64,000 nucleotides of DNA, from positions 7,002,001-7,066,000 of the forward strand of contig NZ_CP051680.1 of the NCBI RefSeq assembly GCF_012849095.1. Reading direction: 5' to 3'. Position 1 is the stretch's first letter; every line of letters begins with the position of its first letter. The notes beneath the pieces were generated by a model. It saw nothing but the letters and a program-made list of their open reading frames with translations, did no database searches and was not told the DNA's origin. Below are positions 55,971-64,000 of this stretch, piece after piece. The DNA comes from Cohnella herbarum (lineage in GTDB: Bacteria > Bacillota > Bacilli > Paenibacillales > Paenibacillaceae). A program made the position numbers and the translations under genes.

Positions 55971-56810
55971 TCACTTGTCTATATCCCTGCTATACACAAT
56001 AGGATTCAAAGGGCTGGATACGAAATCGCCAGCCTTCAACCCTGGAAACCAGGTGGCTAGATCGCTTGAGCGGGCTTTGCTATCCGGTTCGGCGACCCGA
56101 GTCCCGTCGGCGACGTAAATGACGGTCATTACTTTGCGCATAGAGGCCGTCGGGTTACCCGGAGCGCTATGCATCGTCCAACCGCTATGGAACGTCGCAT
56201 CTCCGGCTTCCATTGCGCCGTACGTGATTTTCTCGTACCCTTTGCCGTCGATGAACTGGGCTAACGTTTTATGGGATTCGTCGGAAATTTGCAACTTATT
56301 GACGTAACCAAGCTTGTGGGTACCGGAGGCGAACGTCATCGATCCGACCTCTTCCGAGACCGGTACGAGCGGCATCCACATCGTAATCGTATTCGAGGTG
56401 TCGAGCGGCCAATAGATTTGATCTTGATGCCAAGGGGTATGGCCCCCGCCGGGCTCCTTAAACAACGCTTGGTCGTGATAGATTCGTACGCCGTCAACGC
56501 CCATAAGTTCCGCGGCAATTTTTGCGAATCTCTTCGCTAGTGTAAATCTAGAGAGATCCTCGTGTTTCGTCCACAGATTTCCGATTTGTATAAAAGCTTT
56601 GCCATAGGTGTCCCGTTCTTCGAGAGGTTTATCGTGATTATTCAAATTTCGTACCCATTCGCTGATGAGGGGCTCGTAAACTTCAATCTCGCCGGCCGTT
56701 GCTACTTGGCGAAGAAGGATATGCCCTTTTTCCTTATAATAATCGATTTGATCTTGAGATATTGCATAGTTCTCGGTCATGCAAGGTAATGATGCAGCCT
56801 GATCGGACAT
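55971..56810 (-). CDS. Phytanoyl-CoA dioxygenase family protein
   Basis: 279 residues from ATG 56810 with AAAGGGG upstream. Iron ligands: His128 and Asp130 in TPWHQDQIYWPLD, and His214 in GWTMHSAPGNP, with Arg225 as the likely oxoglutarate anchor. The two PhyH proteins in this region share the fold but little sequence, so they may have different substrates. It is divergent from the AraC gene at 56947 and convergent with the other PhyH gene. Confidence 0.9.
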   Translation of the reverse strand: MSDQAASLPCMTENYAISQDQIDYYKEKGHILLRQVATAGEIEVYEPLISEWVRNLNNHDKPLEERDTYGKAFIQIGNLWTKHEDLSRFTLAKRFAKIAAELMGVDGVRIYHDQALFKEPGGGHTPWHQDQIYWPLDTSNTITMWMPLVPVSEEVGSMTFASGTHKLGYVNKLQISDESHKTLAQFIDGKGYEKITYGAMEAGDATFHSGWTMHSAPGNPTASMRKVMTVIYVADGTRVAEPDSKARSSDLATWFPGLKAGDFVSSPLNPIVYSRDIDK

Positions 56811-56896
56811 GGTATAAACCCCTTTAATTATGGATTGATCTTCCTCCTCATCATAGAAGCAATCCGGCTAGGCGTCATTGTCATTCCTTGTTATAA

Positions 56897-56908
56897 TTTT
56901 GTACAAAA
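56897..56908 (+). promoter_or_regulatory. Palindrome TTTTGTACAAAA between PhyH and AraC genes
   Basis: A perfect 12-base palindrome overlaps TATAAT (56892-56897) in the 136-base divergent region. It could be an operator for the AraC regulator or part of the two promoters. Confidence 0.35.
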
Positions 56909-56946
56909 CAACTGAGTTGCAATAATAACCCTTGGGGGTAATGTCT

Positions 56947-57834
56947 ATGGCTGACCTGATGGAGCGCATCGAGAAGGACCCGATCGTGCCGTATATCAGA
57001 CAGAGCGATTTTGCCGTTCGCAGACCGTGGCAATATGCCGAACGCCGGTTGCTCGATTACTTGTTCATCTATATCCAGGAAGGCGTTCTAAGGGTAAAGG
57101 TTGACGGTCGTTCGTATCTCTTCGAGTCGGGGCAGTTTTGTTTGGTACAACCGGGGAGCATCGTCGCCCTGGAAGGGGAGACCGACACGATTACGCCGTT
57201 CGCCCATATGGATCTCTTCTACCGCGCCGAACGAGCGAAGAGTTTTCCGACAAGGCCGGGGCAGATTGATCTTACTTCATACAGTCATCTCTTGCAGCCG
57301 ACCATTCAAGCTCTCTACGGACTGGAAATTCCGGTTCGCATAGAGGTGCTCCAGCCCAAGAAACTGAGCGAAGCGACGATCATGATGGTGGAGTTATGGC
57401 AGCAGAACGATCCGTTGATGAAGTTAAAGGCTCACTTATTGGCTAACGAGATCGTGATTGCCGTGTTGGAAGCCTATATGCCCGGCGAGGGGAGCCAGCG
57501 GGTCGGGGCGGATCCGTTAAAATGGGTCGTCGCGTATTTCTCCGCGCATCTGAATGAATCGATTTCCATCCTGAGGATGGCGGATAGGGCGAATTTATCG
57601 GTATCGCGCTTCAGCGCGTTGTTTAAGCAGCGTTATTCCGTTTCGCCTCATCGCTATTTGCTTCAAATGAGGATCGACCATTCCAAGGAATTGTTGGAAA
57701 ATACGGCGTTGTCGCAAGAGGAAATCGCCTCTTACTGCGGTTTCTCGGACGTGCATCATTTTTCGAAAGCTTTTCGTAAATGCTGCGGAACGCCCCCTGG
57801 AGATTGGCGGAAATTCCGAATCCACGGCGAGTAA
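56947..57834 (+). CDS. AraC family transcriptional regulator
   Basis: About 295 residues; ATG 56947 is preferred because GGGGG at 56934-56938 is suitably spaced for it and too close to ATG 56941. Sensor half: RRLLDYLFIYIQEGVLRVKV and FCLVQPGSIVALEGE. HTH: ISILRMADRANLSVSRFSAL and LSQEEIASYCGFSDVHHFSK, then KCCGTPPGDWRKF. It is divergent from the second PhyH gene. Confidence 0.92.
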   Translation: MADLMERIEKDPIVPYIRQSDFAVRRPWQYAERRLLDYLFIYIQEGVLRVKVDGRSYLFESGQFCLVQPGSIVALEGETDTITPFAHMDLFYRAERAKSFPTRPGQIDLTSYSHLLQPTIQALYGLEIPVRIEVLQPKKLSEATIMMVELWQQNDPLMKLKAHLLANEIVIAVLEAYMPGEGSQRVGADPLKWVVAYFSAHLNESISILRMADRANLSVSRFSALFKQRYSVSPHRYLLQMRIDHSKELLENTALSQEEIASYCGFSDVHHFSKAFRKCCGTPPGDWRKFRIHGE

Positions 57835-57889
57835 CGCTGAATGTGGCCAGTAACGCAAGAATTACTCGATGAAATCGAATAACTCCCCG

Positions 57890-57947
57890 AAAAAACAGCA
57901 GGCGCGAGAAAGTAGCTCGACATAATCGAGCCACTCCCCGCGCCTGC
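57890..57947 (-). terminator. Rho-independent terminator for the isomerase operon
   Basis: Read on the minus strand, GCAGGCGCG (57947-57939) pairs with CGCGCCTGC (57906-57898), with inner CTCGA-rich stems, followed by TGTTTTTTC. A second CTCGAT-type hairpin lies beside it (57861-57882). Confidence 0.8.
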
Positions 57948-57961
57948 ATGACTGCTGCAAA

Positions 57962-58729
57962 CTACTCTACCTTGGAAATAATCTCATCCTTGAATTGCTG
58001 GACCGCTACGTCCGTATCTACCGTGTAACCGCACTCCAAACCGACGAAGCCGGAGAAACCGGTGGACTTGATCGCGTTCAGGATGTTGACGTAATTCAGC
58101 TCGCCCGTGCCCGGTTGCTTGCGGCCGGGATTGTCCGCGATGTGATAATGGTTGATGCGGTCGATATAACCGGTCGCATTGCGAATGACGTTACCTTCCG
58201 TGATCTGCTGGTGATAGACGTCGAATACGAGCTTGACGTTCGGGCTGCCGACTTGGTCGATAACGTCGACCGATTCGTCCGACCGCTGCAGGAAATGGCC
58301 TTTATGATCGACGAGACCGTTTAACGGCTCCACTTCGAGAACGATGCCCGCCTCTTCGAACAGAGGGGCGCAGCGTTTCAACGTCTCGACCATCGTTTGT
58401 CGCTGCGTATCGCGAGGAACGCCATCGATTACGTTGCCGGTTTGGGAGATAACGGATTTAACGTTTAGAATTTTGCAAGCCTCGATCGTCTGGCGGATGC
58501 CGTCCAGATAGGCCTCCCTCAGAGACTCGTCGACAAGGCTAATGAACCTGGTGCATGTCGCGCTAATGCCGACGCCGATCCGTTCCTGTTCCTTGGCTAC
58601 TCTCTTCAGATCGTTCAGATCCCACCAAGCGTAATATTCGAGACCGTGAAACCCGTGTTCTTTGATTTTCTCCAGATGATAGATTTCGTCTTTGCCCGAA
58701 TAAGCTCCGATACATAAGGAATATTTCAT
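57962..58729 (-). CDS. Sugar phosphate isomerase/epimerase family protein (TIM barrel)
   Basis: 255 residues. The AP-endonuclease-2-like TIM barrel is shown by YSLCIGAYSGKDEIYHLEKI, GFHGLEYYAWWDLNDL, VLEVEPLNGLVDHKGHFLQR, VKLVFDVYHQQITEGNVIR, NHYHIADNPGRKQPGTGELN and FVGLECGY. Glu, Asp, His and Glu at these strand ends are the metal ligands of hydroxypyruvate isomerase/xylose-isomerase-like proteins. Likely cytoplasmic isomerase for a keto acid or sugar. It is the second gene of a minus-strand operon behind Gfo/Idh (47 bases). Confidence 0.9.
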   Translation of the reverse strand: MKYSLCIGAYSGKDEIYHLEKIKEHGFHGLEYYAWWDLNDLKRVAKEQERIGVGISATCTRFISLVDESLREAYLDGIRQTIEACKILNVKSVISQTGNVIDGVPRDTQRQTMVETLKRCAPLFEEAGIVLEVEPLNGLVDHKGHFLQRSDESVDVIDQVGSPNVKLVFDVYHQQITEGNVIRNATGYIDRINHYHIADNPGRKQPGTGELNYVNILNAIKSTGFSGFVGLECGYTVDTDVAVQQFKDEIISKVE

Positions 58730-58776
58730 AAAATTTCTTTAGCTCCCTTCAGAATATCTTTCGGAATATATCAAGT

Positions 58777-59748
58777 TTAAGATAGAATAATCGGCTTGCC
58801 CGATAAGGCGGAATCGTTTGCTGCGATCGTAATTTTATGCGTCTTCAAGGAATCCTCGTAGTCGGATAGAATACGGGAAGTATCTCCCGTGCGCAGAGCA
58901 TGCAAGAAAGCCTCGTCCTCTACGTAGTAAGGGTTTGCAACGTTTGCGTGCGTTTGGCTTCCGGCTGTCGTAATTTCTTTGAGCGCATCGCTCCGCAGCT
59001 CCAAAACTCCGTTATTCGTGTAAATATCGAGACCCACGTGGTGCCCGACAGGCAGCAAACAAGTGTTGGAGATCGTTGCGACCATTCCGTTCGCAAGCTT
59101 CAAGGTAACGGTGCCGACATCCGGCACATCGGTTCCTTCGACTTTCTCTCCCATGACCTGCAGCGCATAAGCGGCGTATACTTCGCGTACTTCTCCGCAC
59201 AAGTAGCGAAGCAAGTCGACGATGTGAGTCGTCTGTTCGACGAACTGGCCGCCCGATCCGGCTTGCACTCTCCACCACGGAACCATCGGCATTCCGCCCA
59301 TCCAATAACCGAGCGCCATCCCCGGCTTGCTCTCCGTCAGCAATTGTTTGGCCAAGCTTGCAGATTCATTATATCTCCAATGATATCCGACGGAGGTGAT
59401 CAATTTCTTCGCCTTGATCCGTTCGCCGATCGCGATCGGAATTTCGTTATCAATGCCGAGAGGCTTTTCTACGAGGAAAGGGATGCCCCGTTCGACCAAT
59501 TTATTTTCCGCATCGCCATGAGCCATAGGGGGGACGCATACGTATACGCCGTCCAGATCCGTTCCGTCCAGCATCTCGTCCAGATTCGAGAACGCTTTCG
59601 CTCCGCTATGCTCCGAGGCGGATTTTTGCGCGCGTTGAATATCGACGTCGTAGAAGGCCGACAACGCGACGCCTTCCATCTGTACCAAATTTTTAACGTG
59701 ATGCTGGGCAATTCCTCCGGATCCGATAAATCCAAGCTTTAACGTCAT
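58777..59748 (-). CDS. Gfo/Idh/MocA family oxidoreductase
   Basis: 323 residues from ATG 59748 with AGGAGTGG upstream. LGFIGSGGIAQHHVKNL, VEKPLGIDNEIP and GGQFVEQTTHIVDLLRYLCG identify the family. The likely catalytic histidine is in the latter. With the isomerase downstream it probably forms a sugar-acid or inositol-type pathway. It is divergent from AraC at 59879. Confidence 0.92.
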   Translation of the reverse strand: MTLKLGFIGSGGIAQHHVKNLVQMEGVALSAFYDVDIQRAQKSASEHSGAKAFSNLDEMLDGTDLDGVYVCVPPMAHGDAENKLVERGIPFLVEKPLGIDNEIPIAIGERIKAKKLITSVGYHWRYNESASLAKQLLTESKPGMALGYWMGGMPMVPWWRVQAGSGGQFVEQTTHIVDLLRYLCGEVREVYAAYALQVMGEKVEGTDVPDVGTVTLKLANGMVATISNTCLLPVGHHVGLDIYTNNGVLELRSDALKEITTAGSQTHANVANPYYVEDEAFLHALRTGDTSRILSDYEDSLKTHKITIAANDSALSGKPIILS

Positions 59749-59806
59749 GCGTGTCCACTCCTGCTCAATAGGATATAGTATAATTCAACTTACGACCCTA
59801 TTGTAG

Positions 59807-59834
59807 TTCAAGCACCGCATGAATTAAATATAAT
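59807..59834 (+). promoter_or_regulatory. Possible promoter of the AraC gene at 59879
   Basis: TTCAAG (59807-59812) and TATAAT (59829-59834) are 16 bases apart. The -10 is consensus, the -35 is poor. A palindrome follows immediately. Confidence 0.4.
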
Positions 59835-59838
59835 ATAC

Positions 59839-59857
59839 TTCCTATCCGGTATAGGAA
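59839..59857 (+). promoter_or_regulatory. Operator-like palindrome TTCCTAT-N5-ATAGGAA
   Basis: Perfect 7-base arms around CCGGT, located right after the -10 element and 22 bases before the start of the AraC gene. A related half-site (ATAGGATATAG) is present near 59768 on the side of the oxidoreductase gene. Confidence 0.55.
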
Positions 59858-59878
59858 AATGAAACTAGGTGAGCGAGT

Positions 59879-60712
59879 TTGGAGCAGTTTTACGGAAGGC
59901 ATTTCGTCACGACGGAGTGGGATCGGCGGTTGCCGCTTCATTTGACTAGCATCGGCTTTACCGAGCAGGGAGCGATAACGAGAGAGAACGGGTTCCACAG
60001 CTATCATTGGCTGCACACGGTCGAAGGTTGCGGGGAATTTACGGTCAACGGAAGTACCGTAAAGCTATATCCGAACCAAGGCATCTTGCTTAAACCCTAC
60101 GTTCCGCACAGCTACGGACCGGACATAGGGGGCTGGAAGACTTGGTTTATGACTTTCGACGGGGCATTGGCAAGTCCGATCACGGCATCGCTCGATATTC
60201 CGCAAATGTTGCCGCTAAGTTGGGATACCGATTGTCCGCTTGCCGGCATCCATGAGAATTATAGGGAGAAGCACGGGTACAGCTTCGACTTCGCGGGCAT
60301 CAACGGATCGCTTGAAGTGTATGCTTTTTTGTCGCAGATCAAGCAATACGGGCAATCGAGAGGGCAGCCATCGTTGTCCAAAGGGCACGAGAGATTAACG
60401 CCGATTTACATCCTCATAGAGGAGAAATTCGGCGATCCGAACCTTGGATTAGTTCGCATGGCGGAAGAGTTGGGGGTCAGTCCTCAGTACCTGAATACGC
60501 TGTTCCGCAAAAGCTGGGGAATCAGTCCTTATCAGTATTTGGTTCAATTCCGAATTCAGAAATCGAAGGAGCTGCTGCTGGCCGACCGAAGCAGAACGGT
60601 AAAGGAAATCGCGGCCGCGGTCGGTTTTCTGGATGACAGCCACTTCGTTCACACGTTCCATAAGTCGGCCGGAATGACGCCGGTGCAGTTCCGGTTGCAA
60701 TACGGGGAATAG
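59879..60712 (+). CDS. AraC family transcriptional regulator
   Basis: 277 residues from TTG 59879 with AGGTGAG upstream; no ATG in frame is better placed. Sensor half: FHSYHWLHTVEGCGEFTVNG and GILLKPYVPHSYG. HTH units: GLVRMAEELGVSPQYLNTLF and TVKEIAAAVGFLDDSHFVHT, then KSAGMTPVQFRLQ. It is divergent from the Gfo/Idh-isomerase operon, its likely target. Confidence 0.92.
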   Translation: MEQFYGRHFVTTEWDRRLPLHLTSIGFTEQGAITRENGFHSYHWLHTVEGCGEFTVNGSTVKLYPNQGILLKPYVPHSYGPDIGGWKTWFMTFDGALASPITASLDIPQMLPLSWDTDCPLAGIHENYREKHGYSFDFAGINGSLEVYAFLSQIKQYGQSRGQPSLSKGHERLTPIYILIEEKFGDPNLGLVRMAEELGVSPQYLNTLFRKSWGISPYQYLVQFRIQKSKELLLADRSRTVKEIAAAVGFLDDSHFVHTFHKSAGMTPVQFRLQYGE

Positions 60713-60715
60713 CGC

Positions 60716-61609
60716 TTATTGTCCTCTAGCCCTCAGTACGAATTGTTTCGGAGAAAGTCCCTTCAGAGCGCGAAAATGACGGATAAAGTAGCTGGTATGG
60801 GAGAAACCGACTTCCAGCGCGATGTTCGTGACGCTGTGCGAGGTCGTGAGCAATAGCTTCTCGGCCTCGGATATTCGGCGGTAATGCAAATATTGGACAT
60901 AACTATGCCCGGTAATGCGCTTAAAACATCTAGCGAAATGGCTATAACTCATACCGCATAATTCGGCTGCATCGGAAGCGGTAAGGTTTTCCTTATAGCG
61001 GGACTCCAAATGCTCGAAGATCGGCTTAATGTTATCCAAGGAGGACGCATTAAACGCGGGAAAACCCGTTTGAGCCGGATCATTGTCGATCCAGTGGCGC
61101 AGCATCCAGAGAAAAACGCTCGTAAATGCCGATCTTAAGGCTAACTCGAAGCCGTATCGTTGTTCGGAGTATTCGCGGTGAATGTCTGCAAGAAGCCCCG
61201 GAATAGGAGAATCTTCCAGTTGCTTCGCTTGAAAATGCCGAATGTGCTGTCGGTTGCCGAGGAGGAAAGGGAGAACGTATTTGGCTTCGAAAATGGTGCT
61301 TCCGGAATGATACAAAACCTCGGGAACGACGCTTAGAATCAAGTACTCGGCGTCGTCTTCCGGACGGACGTCCACGGAATGCACCTCGTTGGCGTTAATG
61401 AGCAAGAGATCGCCCCTTTGCGCCGTATAGGCGCAACCTCCGGCATGGAAGGTTCCGCGGCCGCGGGTCACGTATAGCATCTCGACGTGGGTATGCCAAT
61501 GCGGGGGACAGTGGTAACCTAACCCTTTCGTGTCGAAGGATTTACTCGCGAACGGATGCTGCGAAATCCCGCCGGTGAACCGTTTCTCTTCTATGCTGGC
61601 ATTCGTCAC
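60716..61609 (-). CDS. AraC family transcriptional regulator
   Basis: About 297 residues if GTG 61609 is used, supported by TTGGAGG about 8 bases upstream; the frame is open to an ATG at 61675 (319 residues) with a weaker site. Sensor: YHCPPHWHTHVEMLYVTRGR and RGDLLLINANEVHSVD. HTH: LTASDAAELCGMSYSHFARC and VTNIALEVGFSHTSYFIRHF, then RALKGLSPKQF. It ends 3 bases from the convergent AraC gene and is divergent from the GH42 gene, its likely target. Confidence 0.9.
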   Translation of the reverse strand: MTNASIEEKRFTGGISQHPFASKSFDTKGLGYHCPPHWHTHVEMLYVTRGRGTFHAGGCAYTAQRGDLLLINANEVHSVDVRPEDDAEYLILSVVPEVLYHSGSTIFEAKYVLPFLLGNRQHIRHFQAKQLEDSPIPGLLADIHREYSEQRYGFELALRSAFTSVFLWMLRHWIDNDPAQTGFPAFNASSLDNIKPIFEHLESRYKENLTASDAAELCGMSYSHFARCFKRITGHSYVQYLHYRRISEAEKLLLTTSHSVTNIALEVGFSHTSYFIRHFRALKGLSPKQFVLRARGQ

Positions 61610-61734
61610 GGACCACGCCTCCAACCTCATGCAATGATAGAATCGTGCTATTTTTACCCGGGAACATTGTATCATGGAATCTTCCGCGGTAGTAAGATTT
61701 GAATGAAATCAGATTCGAATCGGAGGCGGTCATT

Positions 61735-63822
61735 TTGACGGAACGCGTGAGAATAGGAAGCCAATTATTCATCAATAAAGACGATACGCCCGAGTACGTG
61801 AGACGCATGGTCGCGCTGATGAAGGAAAACGGGTTGGAGATCATTCGCCTGTTCATGATATGGGAACAACTCGAGCCCGCGGAAGGGGAGTGGCGCTTCG
61901 ACAACTATGATGCTTGCTTCGAGCAGGCGGAGATGTCCGGGCTGACGGTCGTTCCTACGCTTATGTCCGTGAGTCCCCCGGGATGGATGAGATTGACGGA
62001 AGGCCCGCAATCGTTGGCGGATCTGGATGACCCGGCTTACCGGTTAAGAATGAAATCTTATATCGAACGCATCGTGGAGCGATACGGCAACCATCCGCAG
62101 CTCGATTCTTGGATTCTATGGAATGAACCGAGTCGGGCGATCTACAAGACTCCGCATGCGATTAAGGCCTACTCCAGCTATTTGCAGGAAACGTACGGGA
62201 CGATCGAAGAGGTGAACAAGGGCTCTTACATTCAATATGCCAGCTTCGAGGAGTTGGAGGAGGGGATGGGGAGAACGATTCTTTCCTATGAGCAGCCCTT
62301 CGTCTCCTTTAACGAGCAGTTGGAGTGGACGAGGTTTACCGTGCGGAATATGGAGCGTCAACTGATCTTTATTCGCGACGAGATTCGTCGAATAGACCCC
62401 GTGCATCCGGTTCACGTGAATCCGCACAACATTCAATTGGATATGCAGGGGGTAGGCCAATCGATCTGGATGGAGGCGGATATCGTCGACTTCATGGGGT
62501 GTTCCGCTCACCCGATGTGGCATTCGGTACGTTTTCCCGAGAAAAGGTGGACGCAATCGGTCGGGTATTTCGCGGATTTAATGAAGAGCGCGACGCGGGA
62601 TCCGGAACGCAAGTTCTGGGTAAGCGAGCTGCAAGGCGGGACGACGCTGTACTCTTCGGTGAAGCCGTTCACGCCCTCCTATTCGACTATGAAAAGGTGG
62701 ATATGGGAAGGGATCGGCAGCGGGGCCAAGGCGGTCGTCTTCTGGTGCTTTAATTCGCGGAACGCGGGGTACGAGGCGGGCGAATGGGCTTTGCTGAATC
62801 AATTGGAGAAGCCGTCCCCGCGTCTGCTTGCCGCTAAGGAAGCCTCCGAGATGATTGGCGCTCACGAGAGTCTGTTCCGGGAGGCGACTCCGGATAAAGG
62901 CAAGGCGTTGCTGCTGTATTCGGAGCGCTCGATGGCGTTAGGCCAGGTGGAAGGCGAGGGGATGGATCCAACGAATCCGCGCAACCGGAATATGTACGCG
63001 GATGCTTTGGCGGGGGCGCACCTGTTGTTGTCGGACCTGTCGATAGCAGCGGAATTCATCTCCGAGGATCGCTTGGCGACGGAAGGCATTGACGAGAATA
63101 TTCGCGTTCTGATCTTGCCGAATACGATCGTGCTAGGCGTTGCGGAATGCGCGGTCATTGAATCGTTCGTTCGCGGAGGCGGTATGCTGATCGCGGACGG
63201 GCTTGTAGGGATGAAGGACGAGAACGGTAAAATGGATGCCGCGGTTCAGCGCGAATTGGCTTCGTTGTTCGGCTCCGGGATGGAAGATATCGAGACGGAC
63301 GACGAGGGACTTCAGTTGGTCGACGGGAACGGCGAAGTCGTGCTGCCGGGCTGGTTCTATCGGTTGCCGCTCGAAGCGTCGCCGGCGGCTCGCGTGCTGG
63401 CTTGGTTTGCGGACGGCAGACCTGCGATCACGAGTAAGAAGCATGGGGAAGGAACGGCGATCCGGATAGGGACGAACGCGTTCCAGCGTTACTTCGCGAT
63501 GCCCGATCGCGCGACTCGCGGATTCGTTCGATCTTTGATCGGCGACAGCGCGATAGGAGAGATTCGCCTGATCGAAGGGGATAACGGAGAAGTTAAAGAT
63601 GAAGGTGAAGGTTTACGGTTGAAGCTGTTGCATCATCCGAAGGGCAAGGTACTCGTCGTGATGAATGAAGGGCCAAGCAGATCGGCGAACCTGAGGTTTG
63701 AGCGTGCGGGAACGTTAAGCGACTTGAGCGGGTTGCGGTCCGCCATCGACGTTGAACCCGGGGTGGACGTAGATTGGACGATCGAAGCAAACGGAGTTGC
63801 CGTGTTGGGATTTCAGAGTTGA
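61735..63822 (+). CDS. Beta-galactosidase, glycoside hydrolase family 42
   Basis: About 695 residues from TTG 61735, chosen because CGGAGGCGG lies just upstream; ATG 61699 in frame has no binding site. The barrel starts RIGSQLFINKDDTPEYVRRM and has RLFMIWEQLEPAEGEW. Acid/base Glu131 is in WILWNEPS, nucleophile Glu298 in KFWVSELQGG, and MKRWIWEGIGSGAKAVVFWC is a further GH42 region. The trimerisation domain begins ATPDKGKALLLYSE. Cytoplasmic; cleaves beta-galactosides from imported oligosaccharides. Its stop is 1 base from the end of the convergent Uma2-like gene. Confidence 0.92.
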   Translation: MTERVRIGSQLFINKDDTPEYVRRMVALMKENGLEIIRLFMIWEQLEPAEGEWRFDNYDACFEQAEMSGLTVVPTLMSVSPPGWMRLTEGPQSLADLDDPAYRLRMKSYIERIVERYGNHPQLDSWILWNEPSRAIYKTPHAIKAYSSYLQETYGTIEEVNKGSYIQYASFEELEEGMGRTILSYEQPFVSFNEQLEWTRFTVRNMERQLIFIRDEIRRIDPVHPVHVNPHNIQLDMQGVGQSIWMEADIVDFMGCSAHPMWHSVRFPEKRWTQSVGYFADLMKSATRDPERKFWVSELQGGTTLYSSVKPFTPSYSTMKRWIWEGIGSGAKAVVFWCFNSRNAGYEAGEWALLNQLEKPSPRLLAAKEASEMIGAHESLFREATPDKGKALLLYSERSMALGQVEGEGMDPTNPRNRNMYADALAGAHLLLSDLSIAAEFISEDRLATEGIDENIRVLILPNTIVLGVAECAVIESFVRGGGMLIADGLVGMKDENGKMDAAVQRELASLFGSGMEDIETDDEGLQLVDGNGEVVLPGWFYRLPLEASPAARVLAWFADGRPAITSKKHGEGTAIRIGTNAFQRYFAMPDRATRGFVRSLIGDSAIGEIRLIEGDNGEVKDEGEGLRLKLLHHPKGKVLVVMNEGPSRSANLRFERAGTLSDLSGLRSAIDVEPGVDVDWTIEANGVAVLGFQS

Positions 63823-63823
63823 G

Positions 63824-64000
63824 CTAATCAGAGTCTACGAACCGATTCAGAATTTCGAAAAGCTTGCCAAGTCGTACGTTCACGCATGGAAAACGCTCCG
63901 AGAACAATACGTCCGCCGAGCCGTAAGTTTTCTCCAGGACGTATTTGCCTGCTTGCAGCGCAAATTGATCGATCGTCCGATGGTGACTGTCGACGATCCA
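63824..64000 (-). CDS. Uma2-like (DUF820) protein, C-terminal part
   Basis: The minus-strand frame is open from the window edge to TAG 63826-63824, giving 58 residues. The sequence starts WIVDSHHRTIDQFALQAGKY and continues VLEKTYGSADVLFSERFP and VNVRLGKLFEI. This matches the C-terminus of Uma2 family proteins, which have a PD-(D/E)XK nuclease-like fold (usual pattern: WIVDP..RTIEV..L..G.Y...YG..D...S..FPGL...L...F). The start and catalytic residues lie outside the window. Function is not known for the family. Confidence 0.72.
   Translation of the reverse strand, partial: WIVDSHHRTIDQFALQAGKYVLEKTYGSADVLFSERFPCVNVRLGKLFEILNRFVDSD

Noticed and set aside
54773..56810. The two PhyH genes as a recent duplication
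   Set aside because: Sequence between them is too different outside the HxD and distal histidine motifs.

Overview
The window reads as chromosomal DNA of a spore-former-type Gram-positive of the Paenibacillaceae (Paenibacillus or Cohnella-like). This is inferred from strong GGAGG ribosome binding sites, frequent TTG/GTG starts, LplA/LplB/LplC-type sugar ABC genes without their own ATPase, YesM/YesN-type two-component regulators, GlpP antitermination and a very high density of AraC-type regulators (eight stand-alone plus one AraC-type response regulator). No rRNA, tRNA, CRISPR array, prophage or insertion sequence was seen.

Layout. 1-8.1 kb: a sugar operon (solute-binding protein cut by the window edge, two permeases, two Gfo/Idh oxidoreductases, an esterase-like hydrolase, a NagA-type deacetylase). 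8.3-11.9 kb: alanine dehydrogenase and alanine racemase, a small oxidase-subunit-like membrane protein on the other strand, and a secreted DUF6612-like protein behind an 8-codon leader ORF. 12-18 kb: a DUF4091 protein and a GH35 beta-galactosidase, each divergent from an AraC regulator, with two repeat-rich intergenic stretches. 18.7-24.4 kb: a BceAB-like ABC exporter with OmpR-type response regulator and histidine kinase, then a methyltransferase. 24.5-28.4 kb: glpP-glpK-glpD with a terminator hairpin in the glpD leader. 28.5-32.5 kb: AraC, ThuA and Gfo/Idh genes and an Rpn-type nuclease-like protein.

32.6-43.7 kb is the most interesting block. It holds an AraC regulator, a DUF2961 (GH172) enzyme, a DUF4185 (GH183-like) lipoprotein, a binding protein and two permeases, a DUF6259 protein, a zinc alcohol dehydrogenase and a second DUF2961 enzyme. 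Families GH172 and GH183 are known for exo- and endo-cleavage of D-arabinan, so the block looks like a Gram-positive D-arabinan or related furanoside utilisation locus: surface endo-cleavage, ABC import, cytoplasmic exo-cleavage. 43.8-52.6 kb: a YesM/YesN two-component pair, another sugar ABC importer and an unrecognised, probably helical-barrel glycosidase.

52.7-64 kb: a zinc-ribbon NUDIX hydrolase; a tiny DUF4157 protein with HExxH; a mirror-image pair of AraC/phytanoyl-CoA-dioxygenase modules around an intergenic repeat array; a Gfo/Idh plus TIM-barrel isomerase operon with its AraC regulator; an AraC regulator divergent from a GH42 beta-galactosidase; and the C-terminal end of a Uma2-like protein at the right edge. 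Family calls rest on motifs read by eye; no database search was run.
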